A DNA stretch of 56,015 nt, taken from positions 503 to 56,517 of the forward strand of contig NZ_JRAO01000007.1 in the NCBI RefSeq assembly GCF_000768875.1, in the 5' to 3' direction. Of the stretch, positions 17,495 through 25,161 are shown in pieces. The stretch is from Porphyromonas sp. COT-239 OH1446 (GTDB lineage: Bacteria > Bacteroidota > Bacteroidia > Bacteroidales > Porphyromonadaceae). The stretch's first letter is position 1, and each line of letters starts with the position of its first letter. The position numbers and the translations under genes are program-made. Below the pieces are notes generated by a model. That model was not told the DNA's origin and did no database searches. It worked only from the letters and a program-made list of their open reading frames with translations.

Positions 17495-18619
17495 ATGAGC
17501 CCCTACCACCCCATACACGAGAGCACTGAGATCATCCATCTTGCCGTGCTCGGACACGGCAAGATAGGCAGCGAATTCATTCGTCAAGTCATCGGACAAG
17601 CTGAACTCATTGCTCTACGCAAGCGCATAGAGCTCAGAATATTCGCCATTGCCAACTCGACCTCAGTCATCCTCAAATCAGAGGGTTGGTGCGACGACTG
17701 GCAACAGGCAATCCTCGAGGCTATGCCCCAAGACGGAGACCTCTTCGAGACCATCATCCAGTTCGCCCAAAAGCAGAGCCTACGCAACCTCATCCTCGTA
17801 GACAATACTGCCAGCGAAGACGTTGCTAGGGCCTATCCTCGCTTCGTCCAAGCAGGCTTCGACCTCGTCTCCTCTAACAAGAGGGCCAATACCCTACCCT
17901 GGGCTGACTACAAAGCTTTACATGACCTACTCTACACCTCGGGGCGAATTTACCGCTACGAGACTAACGTCGGGGCAGGGCTCCCCCTCATCGACAATAT
18001 CAAGCTGCTGCACCTCTCTGGCGAGCGTATTAGCCGTATCTACGGAGTCTTCTCGGGTAGCCTGAGCTATATCTTCAACACACTAGGACAGCATCCGGAG
18101 CTAGGGGCTGAGGCGATCATACAGAGAGCAATAGCCCTAGGCTACGCAGAGCCCGACCCTAGAGAAGATCTCTCAGGAGAGGACGTTGCTCGCAAGCTAC
18201 TCATCCTAGCTCGAGAGCTGGATATCGAATGTGAGTTTGAAGATATTGCCCTCGAAGGGCTCGTTCCCGATCCCCTACGCTCACTCAGTCAGGAAGAGTT
18301 TACCCTGCGGACTGAGGAGTTGGCTCAGAACCTCGATATTCTAAGAGCTTCTTGCCCTAGAGAGAAAGCTCTACGCTATACAGGAGAGGTCATCTGGGAC
18401 GACAAGACACAGACTGCTCGCCTCGCTGCCCGACTCGAGGCAGTACCTTTGACAAGCCCTCTCGGAGCTCTGAGTAGCGCAGACTGCTGCTTCGAGATCT
18501 ACACCGAGAGCTATGGAGACCGTCCTATTATCGTGCAAGGAGCTGGGGCTGGTGTCAAGGTTACGGCTCGCGGGGTCTTCGGGGATGTGCTGCGCATTGC
18601 TGAGAGGCGACAACGATAG
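17495..18619 (+). CDS. hom: homoserine dehydrogenase
   Basis: A 374-aa NAD(P)-dependent enzyme reducing aspartate semialdehyde to homoserine. The Rossmann loop LGHGKIG is at residues 19-25. The catalytic domain shows YETNVGAGLPLID (near 153), the family signature GVFSGSLSYIFN, and ALGYAEPDPREDLSGEDVARKL with the conserved acidic and Lys residues. It has no N-terminal aspartokinase and no clear C-terminal ACT domain, so it should be a stand-alone form not inhibited by threonine through ACT. It closes the methionine operon, 25 bp after metX, and is followed by a strong terminator. Confidence 0.92.
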   Translation: MSPYHPIHESTEIIHLAVLGHGKIGSEFIRQVIGQAELIALRKRIELRIFAIANSTSVILKSEGWCDDWQQAILEAMPQDGDLFETIIQFAQKQSLRNLILVDNTASEDVARAYPRFVQAGFDLVSSNKRANTLPWADYKALHDLLYTSGRIYRYETNVGAGLPLIDNIKLLHLSGERISRIYGVFSGSLSYIFNTLGQHPELGAEAIIQRAIALGYAEPDPREDLSGEDVARKLLILARELDIECEFEDIALEGLVPDPLRSLSQEEFTLRTEELAQNLDILRASCPREKALRYTGEVIWDDKTQTARLAARLEAVPLTSPLGALSSADCCFEIYTESYGDRPIIVQGAGAGVKVTARGVFGDVLRIAERRQR

Positions 18620-18655
18620 AGCGTTCTTCCTCAATAACAAATATATACAAACGAA

Positions 18656-18689
18656 TAGCCCACCCAGTCATAAGAGACTGAGTGGGCTA
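18656..18689. terminator. terminator between hom and korB
   Basis: Arms TAGCCCACCCAGTC (18656-18669) and GACTGAGTGGGCTA (18676-18689) pair with one C-A mismatch around a 6-nt loop. Placed between convergent genes, so probably used from both sides. Confidence 0.75.
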
Positions 18690-18743
18690 TTTGGGCCTGT
18701 AGGATCTAGTGCAGGTCTAGTGTATTGAGAGAAAAGGAAGCAT

Positions 18744-19769
18744 CTACTTCACCTCCCAGTAGGCATCTTGCATGAGCAGCTCTCGCAGGGTACGGATAGA
18801 TTTCTTCGCTTGAATATCTGCGATCTGCTGGTGCAGAGCAGCATCGTACGAGATCGTAGGTGCATCACGGATCACCCCGAGGGCAATAGGCAGATCCTTA
18901 CCATCCATCATTGAGAGCATAATATGCAACGTATTATCCTCTGTATGGGCATCATGCACGAGGATGTCATCGAGCGTATAGCCATCTTCTCCAATGGTTA
19001 CAGCCTTGAGTTTGAGCCCCTCGAGCACAAGGCCACGATTACGTTCTTTACCAAAGAGCATCTTCTCGCCATGGCGCAGCGTAATCGTACGATCATCACG
19101 CACTTCCTTCTGAGCATAGCCCTTGTGGATGCCATCGTTAAAGATTACACAATTGACCAGTACCTCAAGCACAGCAGCTCCCTTGTGCTTGGCCTGCTCT
19201 ACCATGCAGTACTGTAGGTTCTTCATATCCACATCAATGGCTCGAGCGAAGAAGCGTCCTCGAGCACCCATCGTCAGCTCTGCTGGGATGAAGGGATCTT
19301 CGACCGTCCCATAGGGAGAGCTCTTCGAGACAAAGCCTCTATCTGAGGTGGGGGAGTATTGCCCCTTGGTCAGTCCATAAATGCGGTTATTGAAGAGGAT
19401 CAGATTAATATCTATATTGCGACGGATGGCATGGATGAAGTGATTTCCTCCAATAGCCAAGCTATCTCCATCGCCCGAGACGACCCAAACGCTGAGCTCA
19501 GGATTGGCACTCTTGACCCCGGTAGCAATAGCTGCAGCACGACCATGGATCGTATGCATCCCGTATGTATTCATATAATAAGGCAGACGGGACGAACAGC
19601 CAATCCCTGAGATCACAGCCGTTTGGTGCGTGGGAATGCCGATCTCGGCTAAAGCCTTGTGTAGCGTTGCCAGCACAGCATGGTCTCCACAACCAGGACA
19701 CCAACGCACATATTGATCACTCTTGAAATCTTTTGCTTCGAGCTTCTGATTGCACACTTTCGTTTCCAT
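18744..19769 (-). CDS. korB: 2-oxoglutarate:ferredoxin oxidoreductase, beta subunit
   Basis: A 341-aa thiamine-diphosphate subunit of the KorAB complex, which decarboxylates 2-oxoglutarate to succinyl-CoA and reduces ferredoxin (or runs in reverse in anaerobes). WCPGCGDHAV (23-32) is the N-terminal Cys motif; the TPP motif starts at SGDGDSLAIGGNH and ends with LFNNRIYGLTKGQYSPTS. The segment GRAAAIATGVK is also typical. It follows korA by 3 bp in one operon. 2-Oxoacid oxidoreductases for other acids share these motifs, but the fused alpha partner and YGLTKGQ favour the 2-oxoglutarate type. Confidence 0.9.
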   Translation of the reverse strand: METKVCNQKLEAKDFKSDQYVRWCPGCGDHAVLATLHKALAEIGIPTHQTAVISGIGCSSRLPYYMNTYGMHTIHGRAAAIATGVKSANPELSVWVVSGDGDSLAIGGNHFIHAIRRNIDINLILFNNRIYGLTKGQYSPTSDRGFVSKSSPYGTVEDPFIPAELTMGARGRFFARAIDVDMKNLQYCMVEQAKHKGAAVLEVLVNCVIFNDGIHKGYAQKEVRDDRTITLRHGEKMLFGKERNRGLVLEGLKLKAVTIGEDGYTLDDILVHDAHTEDNTLHIMLSMMDGKDLPIALGVIRDAPTISYDAALHQQIADIQAKKSIRTLRELLMQDAYWEVK

Positions 19770-19772
19770 ACC

Positions 19773-21629
19773 TTATCGTTCTAGTATTTGAGTGAATGCT
19801 TCTGCGAGCTCTGCCACAGAGAAAGGTTGCCCCGTTACGCGATTATACTGCAGAGGAGAGAAACCTGGCAGAATGCCTCTGAGATAGCGAGCAAATTGGC
19901 CGCTGTTCTGCTCTGCTACAACCACCTTGGGATAGCGACGAAGCACCTCCTCGGCATTGGCGGGCAGAGGGTTGATGAAAGAGAAGTGGGCCAGGGCGAC
20001 CTTCTTACCAGCCTCACGCATCGACTGCATGGCCTCATAGAGATGGCCATAAGTACCCCCCCAGCCGACGATCAGGAGGTCGCTGTCTACATCCCCCTCG
20101 ACCTCTAGATTAGGGATCGAATGGGCAATAGCTGCTACCTTGGCAGCACGAGTCTGAACCATAAGCTCATGGTTAGCCGCATCGGTGCTGATGGCACTGG
20201 TATTATAGTCCTTCTCTAGCCCCCCGAGACGATGCTCGAAGCCTGGAGTATTGGGGATGGCCCAATAGCGCACGAAGGTCTCGGGGTTGCGCTCATAGGG
20301 CTTCCATACCCGATCGCTCTCTGGACGCTGATCTACATAAGGAGGCTTGATCTCAGGAAGATCCTCTAGATTAGGTATGCGCCAAGCTGCAGAGCCGTTA
20401 GCGATGAAGGAGTCTGTCAATAGGATCACAGGAGTCATGTGCTCGAGAGCAATCTTACAAGCCCAATAGGCAGCATAGAAACATCCATCAGGTGTCGTAC
20501 CTGCAATCACAGGCATGGGAGACTCACCATTACGCCCATAGAGGGCCTGCATAAGGTCGGTCTGCTCGCTCTTGGTAGGCAGACCTGTCGAAGGCCCCCC
20601 ACGCTGCACATCGACAATCACGAGAGGGATCTCGGCCATCATAGCCAAACCAATAGCCTCACCCTTGAGAGCCAGCCCTGGGCCCGAGGTGGTAGTTACG
20701 GCGAGGTTACCAGCAAACGAGGCCCCGATCGCAGTACAGATACCAGCGATCTCGTCCTCCGCCTGTACAGTCTTCACGCCTAGGGCCTTGTGCTTGGCCA
20801 GCTCGTGCAGGATATCTGTGGCAGGGGTGATAGGGTAGCTCCCGAGGAAGAGGTGTAGACCTGACCGCTCGGCAGCAGCTATGAGGCCATAAGAGGTTGC
20901 CTTATTGCCGTTGATGTCGAGGTAGTATCCTGGGGATTGTGTTTGCTTTTCAATGCGATAGACTGTCGTCGAGGCGTGCGTATTAGCTCCATAGTTAAAT
21001 CCATCGTGCAGGGCCTTGATGTTGGCGTTGCGGATGTCGGGCTTCTTTCCAAACTTACGATCTAGGAACTCTTCTGCATGTTCGAGAGGTAGGTCGAAGA
21101 GCCAGCAGATCAGCCCGAGGGCAAACATGTTCTTACATCTGACTGCGGCCTTATTGTCTAGGCCAAACTCCTTGAGCCCCTCCTTGACCATCGTCGTAAC
21201 GGGAGCTGCGATGACCTGCTGGGTTACCAGGCCGATCTCTGCGAAGGGGTCGTCGGTCTCGAACTCAGCCTTGCGCAGGTCGCCTGGGGCAAAGGAGTCC
21301 TGGTCGATGATGATGAGAGACTCCCGCTTGAGGTGCTTTTTGTTGACCTTGAGTGCGGCTGGATTCATCGCTACGAGGACATCTGCCTTATCTCCGGGAG
21401 TACGCACACTGCTTGAGCCGATGTGCACCTGATAGCCCGAGACACCACTAAGCGTGCCCTGCGGAGCGCGGATCTCTGCGGGGAAGTCGGGGAAGGTAGA
21501 AATAGTGTTCCCGAGCATGGCAGAGAGATCTGAGAAAATGGTCCCGGTAAGCTGCATCCCATCTCCAGAGTCTCCAGAGAAGCGGATAACGACATCTTTC
21601 AATGTCTTGACCGTTGTCTTTTCTTCCAT
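19773..21629 (-). CDS. korA: 2-oxoglutarate:ferredoxin oxidoreductase, fused gamma-alpha subunit
   Basis: A 618-aa subunit in which the gamma domain (about 1-190, opening VIRFSGDSGDGMQLTG) is fused to the alpha domain (about 215-600). In the alpha part, LGSYPITPATDILHELAKH and QAEDEIAGICTAIGASFAG are the pyrimidine-binding signatures, followed by TTTSGPGLALKGEAIGLAMM and QRGGPSTGLPTKSEQTDLMQA. This fused form is usual in Bacteroidetes. No ferredoxin-like delta subunit is adjacent, so electrons go to a ferredoxin coded elsewhere. A promoter-like element lies about 100 bp upstream. Confidence 0.92.
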   Translation of the reverse strand: MEEKTTVKTLKDVVIRFSGDSGDGMQLTGTIFSDLSAMLGNTISTFPDFPAEIRAPQGTLSGVSGYQVHIGSSSVRTPGDKADVLVAMNPAALKVNKKHLKRESLIIIDQDSFAPGDLRKAEFETDDPFAEIGLVTQQVIAAPVTTMVKEGLKEFGLDNKAAVRCKNMFALGLICWLFDLPLEHAEEFLDRKFGKKPDIRNANIKALHDGFNYGANTHASTTVYRIEKQTQSPGYYLDINGNKATSYGLIAAAERSGLHLFLGSYPITPATDILHELAKHKALGVKTVQAEDEIAGICTAIGASFAGNLAVTTTSGPGLALKGEAIGLAMMAEIPLVIVDVQRGGPSTGLPTKSEQTDLMQALYGRNGESPMPVIAGTTPDGCFYAAYWACKIALEHMTPVILLTDSFIANGSAAWRIPNLEDLPEIKPPYVDQRPESDRVWKPYERNPETFVRYWAIPNTPGFEHRLGGLEKDYNTSAISTDAANHELMVQTRAAKVAAIAHSIPNLEVEGDVDSDLLIVGWGGTYGHLYEAMQSMREAGKKVALAHFSFINPLPANAEEVLRRYPKVVVAEQNSGQFARYLRGILPGFSPLQYNRVTGQPFSVAELAEAFTQILER

Positions 21630-21729
21630 AAATCTTGTTGTTTGTAGAATGACCGTTTATCCCTTATGAAACCTTGAACATTTCTAAATAAGCCAAGATC
21701 CCCAAGGGGCTTCTTAATCTAATTCTCCG

Positions 21730-21761
21730 CAAAGCTAGGCAATAAAGAAGAGACCTCCAAG
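21730..21761 (-). promoter_or_regulatory. promoter of korA-korB
   Basis: Read on the minus strand: CTTG (21761-21758), a 20-nt spacer, TAGCTTTG (21737-21730). The 5' leader would be about 95 nt. Confidence 0.55.
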
Positions 21762-21875
21762 GCTTTTCGCACGAAACTCTAAGTAACTCTAACAAAAGGG
21801 GGCGAGAGGCCCAAGACCCTAGGAGTAATCGCTCTAGACGAGAGGTGCTCTCTCGATCTCTAGAGGCTATACAGA

Positions 21876-21913
21876 GCGAGGGTGGTAGCGATCTCTCTCG
21901 CTACCACCCTCGC
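21876..21913 (-). terminator. hairpin after the DUF2795 gene
   Basis: Perfect 16-bp arms (GCGAGGGTGGTAGCGA and its complement) around TCTCTC, 20 bp beyond the stop codon of the small minus-strand gene. No strong T-run follows on that strand. Confidence 0.65.
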
Positions 21914-21932
21914 ACCTCTGTGGGCTCTGGCC

Positions 21933-22154
21933 TTAGTACTCCTCTTCATCAAAGAAGAAGTCTTCCTTGCTAGGATAGTCTGGCCAAATGTCTTCGATAG
22001 ATTCGTACAACTCACCTTCATCCTCCATCTCTTGGAGGTTCTCGATGACCTCTAGGGGTGCACCCGAGCGTTGTGCGTAATCGATCAACTCATCCTTGCT
22101 GGCAGGCCAAGGAGCATCCTCTAGTTTAGAGGCCAGTTCTAGGGTCCAATACAT
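21933..22154 (-). CDS. DUF2795 family small protein
   Basis: A 73-aa very acidic protein that starts MYWTLELASKLEDAPWPASK and ends with a Phe/Glu-rich tail (KEDFFFDEEEY). The composition and the order YWTLELA, APWPA, KDELIDYA, SGAPLEVIENL and IWPDYPSKEDFFF match a highly conserved Bacteroidetes small protein family (DUF2795) whose role is not known to me. It has its own promoter-like box at 22210-22217 and a hairpin downstream, so it is probably transcribed alone. The stand-alone expression and strong conservation suggest a housekeeping role. Confidence 0.85.
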   Translation of the reverse strand: MYWTLELASKLEDAPWPASKDELIDYAQRSGAPLEVIENLQEMEDEGELYESIEDIWPDYPSKEDFFFDEEEY

Positions 22155-22209
22155 CTCGTCTCTAGTCGTTTTGGGGTTAGAATAAATACCTTACTCTCAA
22201 TCGAGAGCG

Positions 22210-22217
22210 CAAATATA
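22210..22217 (-). promoter_or_regulatory. -7 box (TATATTTG) of the DUF2795 gene
   Basis: TATATTTG on the minus strand, about 55 bp before the start codon and just past the stop codon of the adenosyltransferase gene. No clear -33 element. Confidence 0.4.
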
Positions 22218-22225
22218 AGACATTT

Positions 22226-22831
22226 CTAGTCATGGTCATATTTCCATGTAATTTCTTCTCCATTGAGGCGGAAGGTCTCCTTACGTGCTAGGGCAAAGAA
22301 GTAGTCGCTCAGGCGGTTGATATAGCGAGTAACCTGCTCGTCAAGAGGCTGCTCGTCGCCCAGGCGATAGACACACCGCTCAGCCCGACGGCAAACTGTG
22401 CGGCAGATATGAGCAGCGGCAGGGATCGCCCCTCCTGCAGGCAGGATGAAGGCTTTGATCGGGGGGACAGCATCGTCGAGGCGGTCGATCTCTCGCTCGA
22501 TGCGGGCTACAGCCTCGGGCGTTACGTTGCTCTCTAGGTGGAGGTCGTCTACTCGAGTGTCTGTAGCCAAATAAGAGCCTACCGAGAAGAGCTTGTGCTG
22601 CACCCAGGTCAAGAAGCTGCGGTCAGCCTCCTCGAGTTCGAAGGAGAGTAGATGCCCGACGAAAGAATTGAGTTCGTCGATAGTGCCATAGCTCTCCAAG
22701 CGAATGTCATGCTTGGGTACTCGCTGACCTCCGACTAGAGAAGTCATACCCTTGTCTCCGCCCTTGGTATAGAGCTTATATTTCTCAGTGTTCATCGTTG
22801 TTGAGGTGTTGGGTGGAATGGATAACATCAT
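22226..22831 (-). CDS. cob(I)alamin adenosyltransferase, PduO type
   Basis: Up to 201 aa; transfers adenosyl from ATP to Co(I) corrinoid, making adenosylcobalamin. The N-terminal YTKGGDKGMTSL is the ATP-binding signature of the PduO family, and ESYGTIDELNSFVG, FILPAGG, CRRAERCV and YINRLSDYFFALAR follow in the usual order. The first ATG (22831) shares one base with the preceding gene's stop codon (TGATG), suggesting coupling; an internal ATG at 22795 gives a 189-aa product closer to the typical N terminus. In this group adenosylcobalamin probably serves methylmalonyl-CoA mutase. Confidence 0.92.
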   Translation of the reverse strand: MMLSIPPNTSTTMNTEKYKLYTKGGDKGMTSLVGGQRVPKHDIRLESYGTIDELNSFVGHLLSFELEEADRSFLTWVQHKLFSVGSYLATDTRVDDLHLESNVTPEAVARIEREIDRLDDAVPPIKAFILPAGGAIPAAAHICRTVCRRAERCVYRLGDEQPLDEQVTRYINRLSDYFFALARKETFRLNGEEITWKYDHD

Positions 22832-23445
22832 CAGTAATAGGCCTTGTAACGTCCTCGAGTAAGCGTTGGGCAGAGAACGAGGAGCGAGAGATCGACTAGA
22901 TCGATCACAGCCTCAGGATCTAGCTCTCGGAGCAGGGTCTGTAGCAGCCTGCGCCCCGAGGGGCTGTGGGTATGTACGAGGATGAGGGAGCGGTGGTGCT
23001 CGAGCCTCATCGCTCGAGCCGTGCGGATCAAGGCCTTGAGCTCTAGAGACTCGGCATCTTCTACAAGAATCAGCTCGGGCTGAGGCTTCGAAGCCGAGGG
23101 GAGGTTATAGCTCAGCCGCAGCGAACGGCTCGTAGCCTCGAGATAGGCAGCCACCGGGCTCTCACCTCGAGAGAGGAGGCATACCGACGCAAGGCCCTCG
23201 CCAATCACGAGGCGAAAGGCAAGCTCTGCCTGCCGACGTCCCAACTGCCAGGGCTTGGGGGCATAGCGAGCAAGCTCGGAGAAGCAGTAGTAGGGGTGAG
23301 GGTTGCGGATGATCCGACTAATCAGGTGAAAGGCATAGGGCGAATGTACCCCGTCGCCCCGTCGATTGACCAGGTAACGCTTCATGCGAACGGCCCTGCG
23401 CCCAAGCCCTGTGTGGTAGACCCACCGCTGCAACTGCCCTGACAC
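22831..23445 (-). CDS. degenerate methyltransferase-like protein
   Basis: A 204-aa basic protein. Its N-terminal part (MKRYLVNRRGDGVHSPYAFHLISRII, then NPHPYYCF) resembles a Bacteroidetes family of SAM-dependent methyltransferases that begin with a similar GVHSPF segment. The glycine-rich SAM loop (ELGTSLGIST-like) expected next is not visible; in its place is GLASVCLLSRGESPVAAYLE. About 60 residues also seem to be missing. It may be a non-catalytic relative or a decaying gene, though the frame is intact. It lies between yggS and the adenosyltransferase, 3 bp after yggS. Confidence 0.5.
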   Translation of the reverse strand: MSGQLQRWVYHTGLGRRAVRMKRYLVNRRGDGVHSPYAFHLISRIIRNPHPYYCFSELARYAPKPWQLGRRQAELAFRLVIGEGLASVCLLSRGESPVAAYLEATSRSLRLSYNLPSASKPQPELILVEDAESLELKALIRTARAMRLEHHRSLILVHTHSPSGRRLLQTLLRELDPEAVIDLVDLSLLVLCPTLTRGRYKAYY

Positions 23446-23448
23446 GCC

Positions 23449-24156
23449 CTATCTCTCCCCAAATATAGCTGAGCCGATACGCACCAGCGTAGCCCCCGCA
23501 CGTACAGCGATCGGATAATCGCCACTCATCCCCATAGAGAGCTCTGTAAAGGCCTCGGGATGGCGCAAGAGGCCGGAGTACTTAATGCGATCGAAGAGGC
23601 TACGCAGGCGGAGAAATTCGCCCTCTATCTGCACTTCGTCTTCAGTAAATGAAGCCATGGTCATCAAGCCACAAAGCTCTATACCCGAATAGTCCTCCTC
23701 GTGCTCGTAGACATACTCGATGAGCTCCATCAGCTCATCATCCTCGAGCCCCCCCTTGCTCTCCTCCTGGGCAATATGCACCTCAAGCAGAATGGGGATG
23801 CGGCGGCCATGCTTCTGAGCACAGCGATTGACCTCATCAAGCAAGCGCATCGAGTCCACACTCTGGATCATGTGGACGAAAGGGGCTAGGTACTTGACCT
23901 TGTTCGTCTGCAACGGGCCAATGAAGTGCCATTCGATGTCGGGGGCAATCCCTCGGAGGGCCTCATACTTGGCCACGAGCTCCTGCACACGACTCTCTCC
24001 GAAGATCCTTTGGCCAGCTTCGTAGGCCACTCGGATGGCCTCCACAGGGTGATACTTAGAGACTGCCACCAGGCGCACATCCTCGGGGAGGTTAGCCCCG
24101 AGGTTGCGCAGGTTGGTCTCTATCTCATGACTGGGGAGCTCCATAAGCAAAGACAT
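23449..24156 (-). CDS. YggS-family PLP homeostasis protein
   Basis: A 235-aa single-domain TIM-barrel protein that binds pyridoxal phosphate and helps balance PLP and amino-acid/keto-acid pools; no catalytic activity is known for the family. The PLP lysine is Lys34 in VAVSKYHP. FGESRVQE, WHFIGPLQTNKVKYL and the C-terminal LSMGMSGDYPIAVRAGATLVRIGSAIFG are characteristic. It overlaps the DUF4494 gene by 32 nt in another frame; an ATG at 24144 (MELPSH) would shorten the overlap. The DUF4494-yggS-methyltransferase-like-adenosyltransferase genes look like one operon. Confidence 0.92.
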   Translation of the reverse strand: MSLLMELPSHEIETNLRNLGANLPEDVRLVAVSKYHPVEAIRVAYEAGQRIFGESRVQELVAKYEALRGIAPDIEWHFIGPLQTNKVKYLAPFVHMIQSVDSMRLLDEVNRCAQKHGRRIPILLEVHIAQEESKGGLEDDELMELIEYVYEHEEDYSGIELCGLMTMASFTEDEVQIEGEFLRLRSLFDRIKYSGLLRHPEAFTELSMGMSGDYPIAVRAGATLVRIGSAIFGER

Positions 24157-24571
24157 CTAGGATCTGAGTATCGCTCACCGAAGCGATCTCGTAGGTGCCG
24201 AGCTGCTTCTCGAGCTCGTCAATGAGGACAGAGACTGCCCCAGGCAGGGAGGCACTCTTAACGATCATCGTTACCGTGGTACGCTTCTCCGAGCCACTCT
24301 TTTCGTCGATCGTAATGAAATTGACCCTTGCACGGAAGTACCTATCCTCGACCTCATTGGCATTGAGCAGGAGCTCGGCGATCTTAACTCGCTTGATATT
24401 GACGACCTCCAACTCGCCGATCGAGACGAAGGGTTGTATTTCCTTGATAATGCGCTCCTCGGCCTCGGTGAAGCTGAGGGCATCGACGAGATATGTTTCT
24501 GTTACCTTCTTCATCCCCACGTCGTCTGCCTGACGCTCGTAAGAGACTTTGCATTCAAACCAATAATTCAT
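24125..24571 (-). CDS. DUF4494 family protein
   Basis: A 148-aa soluble protein that opens MNYWFECKVSYERQADDVGM and continues TETYLVDALSFTEAEERI, a pattern I know from the Bacteroidetes DUF4494 family, usually found next to yggS as here. No catalytic motif is visible, and the predicted alpha/beta content gives no clear function. It is first in a four-gene run, with a TACATTTG box at 24602-24609 about 30 bp before its ATG. Confidence 0.82.
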   Translation of the reverse strand: MNYWFECKVSYERQADDVGMKKVTETYLVDALSFTEAEERIIKEIQPFVSIGELEVVNIKRVKIAELLLNANEVEDRYFRARVNFITIDEKSGSEKRTTVTMIVKSASLPGAVSVLIDELEKQLGTYEIASVSDTQILDVFAYGAPQS

Positions 24572-24601
24572 CGCTATAGCTTAGTTGTATATATTGCTGG
24601 G

Positions 24602-24609
24602 CAAATGTA
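24602..24609 (-). promoter_or_regulatory. -7 box (TACATTTG) of the DUF4494 operon
   Basis: TACATTTG on the minus strand, 30 bp before the DUF4494 start codon. No clear -33 TTTG at the usual spacing. Confidence 0.45.
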
Positions 24610-24661
24610 CAAAATTAGGTCAATCGTCCCCTGTCTCAGCTCGGCGGGTCTCGGTCCTCAT

Positions 24662-25108
24662 CTAGACGAGGGCCTTGACGATGAGCTTGCGGATCTCGCC
24701 CTCCCCGATCAGAGGGGCATGAGCATCCTCGGGGTAGACGATGGCGAACTGGCCTGGCTGGAGATCGACGTAGGCCGTAGCCCTCTGGTCGATGAGCATA
24801 TAGTCGTCCGCCTCGTTGAAGGGCTCACGAGGCTCAGCGCAGTCCTCTAGGGCTCGCCAGCCGATACGCTCCTCGCCCTCGAGTAGGACGTGGATGTCGA
24901 GGTAGCGGCGATGTGCCTCGAGGGGTTGCTCCTGCTCGGTCTTGGCCTTGGCCAGGACATTGTTGATGAAGAGACGCTCGCCGTCGAGCTCGATCCGCTC
25001 GAGGGGTGCATGGAGCAGGTCGTGGCTCTTGATGTAGTCGAAGACCTGCTTGAAGAGGGGATGCAGGGGCTCGATACGTGCCGAGTCTGCAAGTGTTCCA
25101 ATGATCAT
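24662..25108 (-). CDS. YhcH/YjgK/YiaL (DUF386) family protein
   Basis: A 148-aa cupin-like protein of the YhcH family, linked in other bacteria to sialic-acid and other sugar catabolism, possibly as an anomerase. Visible family features are the metal-ligand-like EAHRRYLDIHVLLEGEERIGW block (His and Glu near 65-80), the DDYMLID segment and YPEDAHAP near residue 125. Length is normal. It lies 53 bp after the kelch mutarotase gene and probably shares its transcript. Which sugar it serves is inferred from neighbours only. Confidence 0.85.
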   Translation of the reverse strand: MIIGTLADSARIEPLHPLFKQVFDYIKSHDLLHAPLERIELDGERLFINNVLAKAKTEQEQPLEAHRRYLDIHVLLEGEERIGWRALEDCAEPREPFNEADDYMLIDQRATAYVDLQPGQFAIVYPEDAHAPLIGEGEIRKLIVKALV

Positions 25109-25161
25109 AATAATGGATAATAATAGTCTTTGTATCTAGAGGAGATATTGTAGGCCTTGGG

